Below the pieces are notes generated by a model. That model did not search any database, was not told the origin of the DNA, and was given only the letters and a program-made list of their open reading frames with translations. A stretch of DNA of 64,000 nt, from contig JBNKWP010000008.1 of the NCBI GenBank assembly GCA_050299835.1, forward strand, positions 89,544-153,543, in the 5' to 3' direction. How positions within the stretch are numbered: the stretch's first letter is position 1; the number at the start of each line of letters is the position of its first letter. A program made the translations under genes and the position numbers. This DNA comes from JAJDOD01 sp050299835 (lineage in GTDB: Bacteria > Pseudomonadota > Alphaproteobacteria > Rhodobacterales > Rhodobacteraceae). Shown here piece after piece: positions 9,249 to 17,526 of the stretch.

Positions 9249-9276
9249 ACTATATCTGGCGTTTCGACCCTGACAA
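9249..9276 (-). promoter_or_regulatory. Sigma-70-type promoter of the HNH gene
   Basis: On the minus strand, -35 TTGTCA (9276-9271) and -10 TATAGT (9254-9249) are separated by 16 bases. Each hexamer matches the consensus at five of six positions. Transcription would begin near 9242 and leave a ~70-base leader before the HNH start codon. Confidence 0.6.
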
Positions 9277-9328
9277 GCCCTTGATTTGAGGAAGATGTAG
9301 TCGCCATTTTTGAAATTCCGGTGACGGT

Positions 9329-9348
9329 TGTCCACCGAATTATCCACA
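9329..9348 (+). promoter_or_regulatory. Tandem DnaA-box-like 9-mers
   Basis: A perfect DnaA box, TTATCCACA (9340-9348), is preceded three bases upstream by the near-box TTGTCCACC (9329-9337). Both lie in the intergenic segment about 55-75 bases upstream of the HNH promoter -35. No AT-rich unwinding element or further boxes are seen, so an origin is not suggested. Confidence 0.45.
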
Positions 9349-9374
9349 GACGCCCAAATGCTGGGCAAGACCAG

Positions 9375-10040
9375 CTACTCGACAGCAAGTTGCTCACGAA
9401 TGAATGCCAGGGCAACCGACAGGCCGTCCGGCGCGATCCCGTGCCCGGTACCCTCCATCACATGGGCAAACACTGTGAACCCAGCCCCTTGAAGCGTCTC
9501 GCCCGCCGCCTGAATTTCTTCGAAGGGGACAACGTCGTCGGCGTCGCCGTGGATCAGCAAAACCGGGGGCGTCGATTGCATCTCTTCCCCCAGTCGCTCC
9601 GGCACCATAAGGCGCCCGGAAAACCCGACAACCCCCGCGACAGGCTCGTTGCGCCGCGGCGCAACATGCAGGCTCATCATCGTTCCCTGGCTGAACCCGA
9701 AAAGGATAAGCCGGTCCGCTTCGATCCCCTCCTCCGCCAGAATGCGGTCAATCAGGGCATCGAGCAGTTTTGCAGAGCGGTGCATCCCCTCGGCAGCGGC
9801 AGCGTCGGTTGACCCGTCGATCCAGGGGATCGGAAACCACTGATACCCCATCGGGTTGGCCATCGACCGTTCCGGAGCATCGGCGGCAATGAAAACCGTG
9901 TCCGGCAGATGCGGTGCAAGCGGATCTGCCAGCCCAAGCAGGTCCTTCCCGTCCGCACCATAGCCGTGCAGGAACAGTACCACGGAACTGTCAGCGCCCG
10001 ACTTGCTGGCCCGGCGCGAAAAATTCAATTCCTGTGTCAC
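9375..10040 (-). CDS. Carboxylesterase/phospholipase-family alpha/beta hydrolase
   Basis: 221 residues, the usual size of YpfH/EstB-like esterases. The nucleophile elbow is 'GFSQG' with Ser117. Asp168 in 'HGDADDVVP' and His200 in 'GTGHG' complete the triad. No signal peptide is visible, so it is cytoplasmic. The start overlaps the stop of the DNA glycosylase gene by 4 bases (ATGA), giving a two-gene operon whose members have no obvious shared function. Confidence 0.85.
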   Translation of the reverse strand: MTQELNFSRRASKSGADSSVVLFLHGYGADGKDLLGLADPLAPHLPDTVFIAADAPERSMANPMGYQWFPIPWIDGSTDAAAAEGMHRSAKLLDALIDRILAEEGIEADRLILFGFSQGTMMSLHVAPRRNEPVAGVVGFSGRLMVPERLGEEMQSTPPVLLIHGDADDVVPFEEIQAAGETLQGAGFTVFAHVMEGTGHGIAPDGLSVALAFIREQLAVE

Positions 10041-10672
10041 CGTATCCCCTCCCGCTCTTTCGCCACATGGTAGTAAGCCCAGAGGAGTCGCGCTGCAACG
10101 CCGCGCCAGGGCGACCAGGCCTCCGCCATTTGTCGCAGCAACCGCTCGTTTGGACGTGCGTCCAGTTCGAACAGAAGTCGTGCGGCCTCCTGCAATGCCA
10201 GATCGCCAGGAGCGAAGACATCGGCCCGCCCCAGCGAGAACATCGCGTAAATCTCGGCGGTCCAGCGACCAATGCCGGGCACTTGCACGAGCTTTTCGAT
10301 CACGACCTCCGTCGGCGCAGTGCGCAAGTCGGGAAACCTGATGCCCGATGCCGACAATTCCCGCGCATACCGAATCTTCTGCCGCGACAGCCCGCAGGCC
10401 CGGAGTTCATCGTCGCTGGCCCATCGGATCTTGCGCGGCCCCGTCAAGCCGGCGGCCTTCAGGCGCCCCCAGATGGCATCGGCCGCCGCAACAGAGACCT
10501 GCTGCGAGACAATGGCATCGAGGAGTGCCGCGAACCCGTCCGGACGTCGCCTCAGCGGGGGCTGTCCGGTCAGTTCGAAAGCGCGCTGAAAACGGGGGTC
10601 GAGATCGACGAGGAAGACGACCCCCTCGGCCACGCAGTCCGGTGTCTCGATAATGCGCCCGACTATAGACAT
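10037..10672 (-). CDS. DNA-3-methyladenine glycosylase, AlkA-type HhH-GPD
   Basis: 211 residues from the ATG at 10672, preceded by AAGGTG. It removes alkylated bases from DNA. The helix-hairpin-helix 'VPGIGRWTA' begins at residue 131, and catalytic Asp157 lies in 'GDLAL'. The longer open frame upstream overlaps the divergent MFS gene and lacks homology, so it was trimmed. It lacks the Ada-like or N-terminal AlkA extension of E. coli AlkA (282 residues), as is usual for short bacterial versions. Confidence 0.88.
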   Translation of the reverse strand: MSIVGRIIETPDCVAEGVVFLVDLDPRFQRAFELTGQPPLRRRPDGFAALLDAIVSQQVSVAAADAIWGRLKAAGLTGPRKIRWASDDELRACGLSRQKIRYARELSASGIRFPDLRTAPTEVVIEKLVQVPGIGRWTAEIYAMFSLGRADVFAPGDLALQEAARLLFELDARPNERLLRQMAEAWSPWRGVAARLLWAYYHVAKEREGIR

Positions 10673-10763
10673 GGGGCACCTTGTTTCAGAATTGCCACGA
10701 CTTGCCAATCCGGGCAGCGATGCGCCTATTGCAGCCCCTGACTGTCGGGCGTAACCGGGTCTC

Positions 10764-11975
10764 ATGGAAGCTCCACCCGCCATCCAGAAACGAAACCTTG
10801 CCGTCCTGATCGCCGCGCAGGGGTTTCTTGGCGCGCAGTTGCCAATGATCTTCACCATCGGCGGCTTGGCGGGTCAGCAGCTTGCCCCGCACCCGTGTTT
10901 CGCCACGCTGCCCATCGCACTCATCGTCCTCGGCTCGATGCTGACGGCAACGCCTCTGTCGGGCTTCATGCAACGCTATGGCCGACAAGCTGGCTTCATG
11001 CTCGGCGCGGCAGGCGGAGCAGCGGGCGGCGCGCTGGCGGCCTGGGGCCTTATCGAGCAGAGTTTCGTAATCTTCCTGATCGGTTCACTTCTGACCGGTA
11101 TCTACATGTCTTCGCAGGGCTTTTTCCGCTTCGCGGCAACTGATACCGCAAGCGAAAGCTTCAGGCCGAAAGCCATCAGCTACGTTATGGCGGCAGGCCT
11201 GGTCAATGCGCTGATCGGTCCGACTCTGGTAAAGCTGACGGCCAGCGCGATGGTCGTCCCATTCCTCGGTGCTTATCTCACGGTCATAGCGATCAATCTC
11301 ATCGGCAGTCTTCTTTTTCTCGGGCTGGACATACCTAAACCCCCCGCCCCGAAAGGGCTGACCGGTGGTCGGTCTCGCCGCGAACTGCTCGCGGACCCCA
11401 CGATACTCGTCTCCATCATCTGCGCAATGGTCGCCTATGCCCTGATGAACCTTGTGATGACCTCGACACCGCTTGCCGTGGTTGGCTGCGGCTTCACCCA
11501 GAACAATGCCGCCGACGTGGTCTCTGCCCATGTGCTGGCCATGTTCATCCCCTCCTTCTTCACCGGCCATCTGATTGTCCGTTTCGGAGCGGAGCGGATC
11601 GTGGCCACGGGCCTTGTCATCCTCGCTTTCGCAGGTGCCGTCGCACTGGCCGGGACGGAGCTGACGAATTTTTTCGGTGCGCTGGTCCTTCTCGGCCTTG
11701 GCTGGAACTTCGGCTTCATCGGCGCGACGTCCATGCTCTCGACCGCGCACACGGTCGAAGAGCGTGGCCGCGTGCAGGGCATGAATGACATGTTCGTCTT
11801 CGGCTGCGTCACCATCGCCTCCCTGTCATCGGGCGGGCTGATGAACTGTTCCGGCGGCAATCCCGAACAGGGCTGGACAGCGGTAAACATCGCAATGGTG
11901 CCGTTTCTGATGCTCGCCGGCTTCGCGCTGCTTTGGTTGATGTTCGGCAGGAAGAAAACCGACTCCCCAACCTGA
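10764..11975 (+). CDS. MFS transporter
   Basis: 403 residues with about twelve hydrophobic segments and a cytoplasmic loop after the sixth ('KPPAPKGLTGGRSRRELL'). The 'MQRYGRQAGF' segment between the second and third helices corresponds to the MFS signature loop. It is an inner-membrane carrier of unknown substrate, transcribed divergently from the glycosylase gene with 91 bases between the starts. It is followed by a stem-loop at 11984. Confidence 0.85.
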   Translation: MEAPPAIQKRNLAVLIAAQGFLGAQLPMIFTIGGLAGQQLAPHPCFATLPIALIVLGSMLTATPLSGFMQRYGRQAGFMLGAAGGAAGGALAAWGLIEQSFVIFLIGSLLTGIYMSSQGFFRFAATDTASESFRPKAISYVMAAGLVNALIGPTLVKLTASAMVVPFLGAYLTVIAINLIGSLLFLGLDIPKPPAPKGLTGGRSRRELLADPTILVSIICAMVAYALMNLVMTSTPLAVVGCGFTQNNAADVVSAHVLAMFIPSFFTGHLIVRFGAERIVATGLVILAFAGAVALAGTELTNFFGALVLLGLGWNFGFIGATSMLSTAHTVEERGRVQGMNDMFVFGCVTIASLSSGGLMNCSGGNPEQGWTAVNIAMVPFLMLAGFALLWLMFGRKKTDSPT

Positions 11976-11983
11976 CCAAAAAA

Positions 11984-12006
11984 AACGCCCGCACGAAGCG
12001 GGCGTT
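11984..12006 (-). terminator. Intrinsic terminator-like hairpin, U-tract on the minus strand
   Basis: A perfect 9-bp stem, AACGCCCGC (11984-11992) and GCGGGCGTT (11998-12006), encloses a 5-base loop. The A-run lies before the stem on the plus strand, so only minus-strand transcripts would carry the classical U-tail. On the plus strand the trailing bases are TTAAGTTATT, a weak tail for ending the MFS transcript. Confidence 0.6.
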
Positions 12007-12019
12007 AAGTTATTGAGGC

Positions 12020-12043
12020 AGGTTTCATACAGGCAAGAAACCT
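12020..12043. repeat. Inverted repeat AGGTTTC / GAAACCT
   Basis: Perfect 7-base arms (12020-12026 and 12037-12043) flank a 10-base spacer in the gap between the MFS gene and the YejA-like gene. It could be an operator or a leader hairpin for the downstream gene. No U-tract follows. Confidence 0.35.
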
Positions 12044-12165
12044 ATCGAGCAGTAAGTTGTTTATACGCAAGGATTTGCCGCTGGCCAAGTTAAAAGTTTG
12101 AAAAGCCACGAAACGCCTTCTAGGCTTCAAACAAAGACCAAACGAGCAGGGGATTGTTGACGACT

Positions 12166-13971
12166 ATGCGACCATTAGGGCTTGCCACATTGGTTTTCGC
12201 GGGCTTATCCGCCGCCTCATTCTGTTTTGCCGAACCGAAACATGGGATTGCCATGTACGGCGAACCCGCCCTGCCGCCCGGCTTCAACGCCCTGACATAT
12301 GCGAATCCCGACGCGCCAAAGGGGGGCCGAATCGTGCAAGGCGAGGTCGGCAGCTTCGATTCGCTCAATCCGCACATCCTGAAAGGCCGCGTTCCGTGGC
12401 AACTTCGCTTTCTTGCACATGAAAGCCTGATGGGCCGCAACTATGACGAACCCTTCACGCTTTACGGGGTGTTGGCCGAATCTATTGAAGTGCCGGAAGA
12501 CAGGTCCTGGGTCGAATTCACCCTCAGACCGGAGGCCCGCTTCTCCGACGGGTCGCCTGTCACCGTGGAAGATGTTCTTTGGACATACGCCACCTTGGGC
12601 ACCGAAGGTCACCCGCGCTATCAGGGCTCATGGTCGAAGGTCGACACAGCCACCAAGGTCGGTGAGCGTACCGTGCGCTTCACTTTCAACACCCGCGACG
12701 ATGAACTGCCGCTTATCCTCGGCATGCGGCCGATCCTGAAGAAAGCCCAATGGGACGGCATCGATTTCGCGGATTCCGGCGTGGACATCATCCCGATCTC
12801 GTCCGCCCCCTATGTCATCTCCGATTTCGAGGCGGGCCGCTACGTCACCCTCAAACGTAACCCCGATTACTGGGGCGACGGCGTTGTGCCCTACATGAAT
12901 GGACAGGCGAATCTTGATGAAATCCGTATGGAATTCTTCACCGATGGCACCGCGATGTTCGAAGCGTTCAAGGCCGGCATCCTGAACACCAACCGGGAAA
13001 CCAACGCGCAGAAATGGGACACGTCCTACGACTTTCCTGCCATGCAATCGGGTGAGATGGTCAAATCCACCATCCCGCACAAACGTCCCTCCGGCATGCG
13101 CGGTTTCGTGATGAACACGCGGCTTCCCAAATTTCAGGACTGGCGGGTGCGCGAGGCGTTGATCACCGCCTTCAACTATGAATTCGTCAATGAGACCGTG
13201 AACGGCGGCGAAGGCCTGCCCCGCGCCGTTTCCTACTACTCCAACTCTGTCCTGGGATATGAACCCGGCCCGGCCTCCGGCAAAGAAGCCGAGTTCCTTG
13301 CTCCTTTCGCAGACGACCTGCTCCCCGGCACCATCGAGGGATACGAACTGCCCAAGGGCGACGGCACCGAACGCAACCGCCGCAACATTCGCGCAGCGCT
13401 GGCATTGATGGCCGAGGCGGGCTGGACCTTGCAGGACGGTGCACTGAAGAACGAGGCGGGCGAGACCTTCGGCTTCGAAATCCTCCTGGCCGCCGGGTCC
13501 AGCGAATGGAGCCAGATCGCCGACATCTATGTCGCCGCGCTTCGCCGCATGGGGATCGACGTCACGGTGCGCAGTGTCGACAGTGCGGAATACAAGGAAA
13601 TCGTCACCAAGTTCGATTTCGAGATGACCGATTTCGAACGTGGCCTGTCGCTCTCACCCGGCAATGAACAGAACCTCTACTGGAGCGCGGAGGCCGCCGA
13701 CACAGAAGGCAGCCGTAACCTCATGGGCATGAAGAGCCCGGCAGCGGAAGCGATGATCGAACGCCTCCTCACCTCCAAATCCCAAGACGACTTCCTCGCC
13801 GCCACCCGCGCCCTCGACCGCGTCCTGACGGCCGGACGCTACGTGGTTCCGATCTGGTTCAACCCGGTCAGCCGGATTGCCCACGCCAAGGAACTGAAAT
13901 ATCCTGACCACCTGCCGATGTACGGCGACTGGATTGGCTTCCAGCCCGACGTCTGGTGGTATGAGGAGTAA
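12166..13971 (+). CDS. YejA-like extracellular solute-binding protein (family 5)
   Basis: 601 residues from ATG at 12166. Alternative in-frame TTG codons at 12154 and 12157 precede it, and an AGGGGA sits at 12148, so the start is uncertain by four codons. The N-terminal signal peptide ends near 'FCFA|EPKHGI'. The protein has the oligopeptide-binding layout: 'GGRIVQGEVGSFDSLNPH', 'DGSPVTVEDVLWTYATL' and the repeated lobe contacts typical of YejA/peptide-binding proteins. No yejBEF permease genes follow, so this is an orphan periplasmic subunit within the window. An entericidin-like gene starts 7 bases after its stop. Confidence 0.88.
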   Translation: MRPLGLATLVFAGLSAASFCFAEPKHGIAMYGEPALPPGFNALTYANPDAPKGGRIVQGEVGSFDSLNPHILKGRVPWQLRFLAHESLMGRNYDEPFTLYGVLAESIEVPEDRSWVEFTLRPEARFSDGSPVTVEDVLWTYATLGTEGHPRYQGSWSKVDTATKVGERTVRFTFNTRDDELPLILGMRPILKKAQWDGIDFADSGVDIIPISSAPYVISDFEAGRYVTLKRNPDYWGDGVVPYMNGQANLDEIRMEFFTDGTAMFEAFKAGILNTNRETNAQKWDTSYDFPAMQSGEMVKSTIPHKRPSGMRGFVMNTRLPKFQDWRVREALITAFNYEFVNETVNGGEGLPRAVSYYSNSVLGYEPGPASGKEAEFLAPFADDLLPGTIEGYELPKGDGTERNRRNIRAALALMAEAGWTLQDGALKNEAGETFGFEILLAAGSSEWSQIADIYVAALRRMGIDVTVRSVDSAEYKEIVTKFDFEMTDFERGLSLSPGNEQNLYWSAEAADTEGSRNLMGMKSPAAEAMIERLLTSKSQDDFLAATRALDRVLTAGRYVVPIWFNPVSRIAHAKELKYPDHLPMYGDWIGFQPDVWWYEE

Positions 13972-13977
13972 GAGCAC

Positions 13978-14094
13978 ATGAAGACACTGGCAATATTCAC
14001 CGCATTGATGCTGGCACTTGCCGGCTGCAACACGATCGAAGGCTTCGGAGAGGACGTCTCCGCCGGCGCGCGCGCGGTGGATCGGAATATCTGA
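13978..14094 (+). CDS. Entericidin-like small lipoprotein
   Basis: 38 residues, too short for many ORF filters. The signal peptide runs to a lipobox LAGC with Cys17, and the mature part 'CNTIEGFGEDVSAGARAVD' matches the EcnA/EcnB family (small membrane lipoproteins linked to envelope stress and bacteriolysis). The ribosome site overlaps the YejA stop (GAGGAGTAAGAGCAC before ATG), so it is translated from the same message. Confidence 0.85.
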   Translation: MKTLAIFTALMLALAGCNTIEGFGEDVSAGARAVDRNI

Positions 14095-14251
14095 TGGCGG
14101 CGGGCACTTACACAGTGTCCGCACCCAACTCCAACTGACCGCGACAGCCCTCCGACCGGTCGATCTTTGCAATCACCGCTTCGGAAACTGCTTGCTCACC
14201 TCCCCGCTTCCAAGATCCATCTGCGCGCCTTCAGCGTCATAAAACCTTTAC

Positions 14252-14281
14252 TTGAGGCAGCGTGCCGTATGCGTAGATACG
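14252..14281 (+). promoter_or_regulatory. Possible promoter and operator of the GAPDH-arsJ pair
   Basis: A -35-like TTGAGG (14252-14257) is followed 17 bases later by a poor -10 (AGATAC). A short inverted repeat, CGTAT-GCGTAG-ATACG (14266-14281), would overlap the -10. No arsR gene is in the window, so which repressor would bind is unknown. Confidence 0.25.
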
Positions 14282-14306
14282 TTGGGCGGGAATTCGAGGT
14301 GAGACA

Positions 14307-15320
14307 ATGGCACGCATCGCTCTGAACGGACTCGGCCGGATCGGGAAACTCCTGCTCCGCCGCATGGTGGACGAAGGTCTTGCGGACCAGATCGTCCTCA
14401 TCAACGAACCGGGCGGCGACCTCGACCAGCACGCGCTGCTTCTGGAATTCGACAGCGTTCACGGAGCCTGGCCCCGCGACATCGAAGCGTCTGGCGACAC
14501 GCTGCGTATCGGGGACATCCGCATGGCCTTCCGTCAGGAGACCCGCATCGAAGATCTGCCGCTGAAAGAAATGAACATCGACCTCATTCTCGACTGCACC
14601 GGAGTGTTCAAGACCGAAGCCAAGGTGGCCCCCTATTTCGCCGCCGGCGTGAGGAAAGTCGTCGTCTCCGCTCCGGTCAAGGATACCGACGCGCTCAACC
14701 TTGTCTACGGCGTCAATCACGATCTTTACGACCCCGAACGTCACAACCTTATCACCGCCGCCTCCTGCACGACCAACTGCCTCGCGCCCGTCGTTAAAGT
14801 GCTGCACGAGGACATCGGGATAAAACACGGCTCAATAACGACAATTCACGATGTCACCAACACTCAGACCATCGTGGACAAGGCGCATAAGGACCCGCGA
14901 CGTGCCCGCTCGGCGCTGAACTCCCTGATTCCGACTTCTACCGGTTCAGCCACCGCCATCACTCTGATCTATCCCGAACTCAAGGGCCGCCTGAACGGCC
15001 TTGCCGTCCGTGTGCCACTTTTGAACGCCTCGCTGACCGATTGCGTGTTCGAGATGGAGCGCGACACGACCGCCGAGGAAGTGAACACCTTATTCGCCAA
15101 ATGGGCGGACGGCCCGCTCAAAGGCATCCTCGGGTACGAGACCCGCCCGCTGGTCTCAGCAGACTACCTCAATGATTCCCGCTCGGGCATCGTCGACGGA
15201 CCATCCACGATGGTCGTCAATGGAACGCAAGTGAAGGTCTATGTCTGGTACGACAACGAATGGGGCTACACCTGCCGCATGGCCGATATTGCCCGTATGG
15301 TGTCGGAGCGCCTGACGTGA
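14307..15320 (+). CDS. ArsJ-associated glyceraldehyde-3-phosphate dehydrogenase
   Basis: 337 residues. The NAD site opens with 'LNGLGRIGKLLLRR' and the catalytic Cys154 lies in 'ITAASCTTNCLAP'. It lacks the usual 'IND' after the second strand, having 'INEPGGDLDQHALLLEFDSVHG', a form typical of GAPDHs encoded next to arsJ. In that system GAPDH uses arsenate in place of phosphate and makes 1-arseno-3-phosphoglycerate, which ArsJ exports. The stop overlaps the start of the arsJ-like gene (GTGA), so the two are translationally coupled. A normal glycolytic role cannot be excluded from sequence alone. Confidence 0.85.
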   Translation: MARIALNGLGRIGKLLLRRMVDEGLADQIVLINEPGGDLDQHALLLEFDSVHGAWPRDIEASGDTLRIGDIRMAFRQETRIEDLPLKEMNIDLILDCTGVFKTEAKVAPYFAAGVRKVVVSAPVKDTDALNLVYGVNHDLYDPERHNLITAASCTTNCLAPVVKVLHEDIGIKHGSITTIHDVTNTQTIVDKAHKDPRRARSALNSLIPTSTGSATAITLIYPELKGRLNGLAVRVPLLNASLTDCVFEMERDTTAEEVNTLFAKWADGPLKGILGYETRPLVSADYLNDSRSGIVDGPSTMVVNGTQVKVYVWYDNEWGYTCRMADIARMVSERLT

Positions 15321-16576
15321 GCCAACCGAATGGCTTCAAGGCCTATCTGACCGTCACAGCCGGCTACTGGGCCTTCATGCTAACTGACGGTGCGCTTCGA
15401 ATGCTGGTCCTCCTGCATTTCCACACGCTCGGCTTTTCGCCCGTCCAGCTTGCTTACCTGTTCCTGCTCTACGAACTCATGGGCATCGTCACCAACCTCT
15501 CCGCCGGCTGGCTGGCCAGTCGTTTCGGTCTTACTTCGACCCTTTACGCGGGCCTCGCCATTCAGATCGGCGCACTCCTCGCTCTGGCATCCCTGGAACC
15601 AAGCTGGAGTGTCGCGACCTCCGTCCTCTACGTCATGTCTGTCCAAGGCGCGTCCGGTGTCGCCAAGGACCTTGCCAAGATGTCCTCGAAAAGCGCGGTC
15701 AAAATCCTCGCGCCCACCGCCGATCGCGGCCTTTTTCGCTGGGTTGCGGCCCTCACCGGGTCGAAAAATGCGATCAAAGGCCTCGGCTTCTTCATCGGTG
15801 CGGCGATGCTTGGCCTCGCAGGCTTCCGACCTGCTCTCCTGTTGATGGCCACTATCCTCACCGCGATTCTGGTCGCCACGCTGGCTTTCATGCCTGCGGG
15901 CCTGCCGCGCGGGAAAAAAGGCACCAAGTTTTCTGCGGTCTGGCCAGAAGATCCCGACATTCGCGCCCTGTCGCTCGCCCGCGTCTTCCTCTTCGGGGCC
16001 CGCGACACGTGGTTTGTCGTCGGTATACCGGTCTTCTTTTACGCCGTCCTCTCGGACGGCACGGAGGCGGGCAATCGCGCCGCCTTCTTCCTCATCGGCA
16101 GCTTCATGGCCGCCTGGATCATCTTCTACGGCGCGGTGCAGGGCTTTGCGCCGAAGCTTCTCAAACGCCAGACCGGGAGCCTGTCCGCCACCGTCGCCGC
16201 CACCCGCCTCTGGGTCTGCGTCCTCACAATCATCCCCGCGTCCCTCGCCCTGGTCGCTGCCCTCGATATCCCCGGTCTGGTGCCTCTCATCGTCGCAGGT
16301 CTCCTCGCTTTCGCGGTCGTCTTTGCGCTGAATTCCGCACTGCACTCCTACCTCATTCTCGAATTCTCCAAATCCGAACGCGTCACGCTCGATGTCGGCT
16401 TTTACTACATGGCCAACGCCGCAGGGCGTTTGCTCGGCACGCTCCTCTCCGGCCTCTCATTCCAGCTTTCCGGGGTTGCCGGCTGCCTGACCGCCGCCGC
16501 CGCCCTTTCTGCCTTCAGTTGGTTCTCTGCGAAACGCCTGGCAAAGCGCCACCCTCCGCACTTAACCAAAGCTTAG
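15317..16576 (+). CDS. arsJ: ArsJ-type MFS organoarsenical efflux permease
   Basis: 419 residues from GTG at 15317, which overlaps the GAPDH stop. The N-terminus 'YLTVTAGYWAFMLTDGALRM' and the following 'LLYELMGIVTNLSAGWLASR' are the distinctive ArsJ form of the first helices. About twelve membrane segments are present. ArsJ is known to extrude 1-arseno-3-phosphoglycerate, which then decays to arsenate and 3-phosphoglycerate outside the cell. No arsR, arsC or acr3 is within the window, so the pair stands apart from any full ars operon. Confidence 0.85.
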   Translation: MSQPNGFKAYLTVTAGYWAFMLTDGALRMLVLLHFHTLGFSPVQLAYLFLLYELMGIVTNLSAGWLASRFGLTSTLYAGLAIQIGALLALASLEPSWSVATSVLYVMSVQGASGVAKDLAKMSSKSAVKILAPTADRGLFRWVAALTGSKNAIKGLGFFIGAAMLGLAGFRPALLLMATILTAILVATLAFMPAGLPRGKKGTKFSAVWPEDPDIRALSLARVFLFGARDTWFVVGIPVFFYAVLSDGTEAGNRAAFFLIGSFMAAWIIFYGAVQGFAPKLLKRQTGSLSATVAATRLWVCVLTIIPASLALVAALDIPGLVPLIVAGLLAFAVVFALNSALHSYLILEFSKSERVTLDVGFYYMANAAGRLLGTLLSGLSFQLSGVAGCLTAAAALSAFSWFSAKRLAKRHPPHLTKA

Positions 16577-16622
16577 GAAAGCTCGGCCTAGGCTGTCCTG
16601 TCCCCAGTGGAGGAAGCGCAAT

Positions 16623-16835
16623 ATGGCAAAAACGATCAGTTGGCAGGGTCTGGCAGACGAAGTGCAAATGAAGTTTCCCAATGTCGATGATGCGGTGGTT
16701 CGCGCCCAGGTCGGCGACGTTGCGGCGCTGATACACCATATCGCCACCACGCATGATCTGACCATCGCGGAAGCTGCCGAAGTCGTGACCTTCCGTCTGC
16801 CGCAATTCGTGGAGCCCGAGCGCATTTCGGCCTGA
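16623..16835 (+). CDS. Conserved small protein of unknown function
   Basis: 70 residues, mostly helical, no cysteines, no membrane segment. It opens 'MAKTISWQGLADEVQMKF' and is preceded by a strong ribosome site (GGAGGAAGCGCAAT before ATG). It lies 46 bases after arsJ and 46 bases before the DsbA-like gene, all on the plus strand. I do not recognise a family. Confidence 0.6.
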   Translation: MAKTISWQGLADEVQMKFPNVDDAVVRAQVGDVAALIHHIATTHDLTIAEAAEVVTFRLPQFVEPERISA

Positions 16836-16881
16836 CTTTGCCCTTGCGAATGCTAGACAGGCCTGCGAACGAGGGTAGGTC

Positions 16882-17526
16882 ATGGTCAAGCTCGACATCC
16901 TCTCCGATCCGATCTGTCCGTGGTGTTACATCGGCAAGACGAACCTGGACAGGGCGCTGGAAAGCCATCCCGACCAGCCGTTCGCCATCGAATGGCACCC
17001 GTTCCAGCTCAACCCCGACATGCCCAAGGAGGGTATGGACCGGCGCGGCTATTTGAGTGCCAAATTCGGCGGTGCAGAAAATGCAGCGCAGGTCTATGGC
17101 CGGATTGCCGAAGCAGCCAGGGCAGCCGGACTCTCCATCGACTTCGACAAGATCCAGCGCACGCCCAATACGCTCGACGCTCACCGCCTGATCCATTGGG
17201 CCGGATTGGAGGGCCGCCAAACCGCCGCGGTCAGCCGCCTCTTCAAGGCCTACTTCGAAAATGGCGAGGATATCGGAGACCACACCGTCCTGCTCGACAT
17301 TGCCGAGGGCGTCGGCATGGACCGCGCCATGACAGAGCGTCTTCTGGCCAGCGACGCCGACCTCGAAGAAATCCGGGCACGCGACCTTCATGCCCGCGAA
17401 CGCGGCGTCACCGGCGTACCGACCTTCGTATTGGCCAACACCCATGTGGTTCCCGGCGCCCAGCCGCCGGAGCTTTGGAATCAGGTGTTGGATGAAATCG
17501 CCGCCCAAACGGACAATGCAACGTGA
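16882..17526 (+). CDS. DsbA-family oxidoreductase (FrnE-like)
   Basis: 214 residues without a signal peptide. The thioredoxin-like active site is Cys12-Pro-Trp-Cys15 in 'SDPICPWCYIG', and the C-terminal 'ERGVTGVPTFVL' has the cis-proline loop. FrnE-like proteins are cytosolic disulfide isomerases or 2-hydroxychromene-2-carboxylate isomerase relatives. The stop overlaps the start of the following MFS gene (GTGA). Confidence 0.85.
   Translation: MVKLDILSDPICPWCYIGKTNLDRALESHPDQPFAIEWHPFQLNPDMPKEGMDRRGYLSAKFGGAENAAQVYGRIAEAARAAGLSIDFDKIQRTPNTLDAHRLIHWAGLEGRQTAAVSRLFKAYFENGEDIGDHTVLLDIAEGVGMDRAMTERLLASDADLEEIRARDLHARERGVTGVPTFVLANTHVVPGAQPPELWNQVLDEIAAQTDNAT

Noticed and set aside
9329..9348. 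Replication origin
   Set aside because: Only one perfect and one imperfect DnaA box, with no AT-rich element and no dnaA, parAB or repABC genes nearby.
9170..9415. 81-codon frame upstream of the HNH gene
   Set aside because: It spans the HNH promoter and the end of the esterase gene, with no homology or ribosome site.
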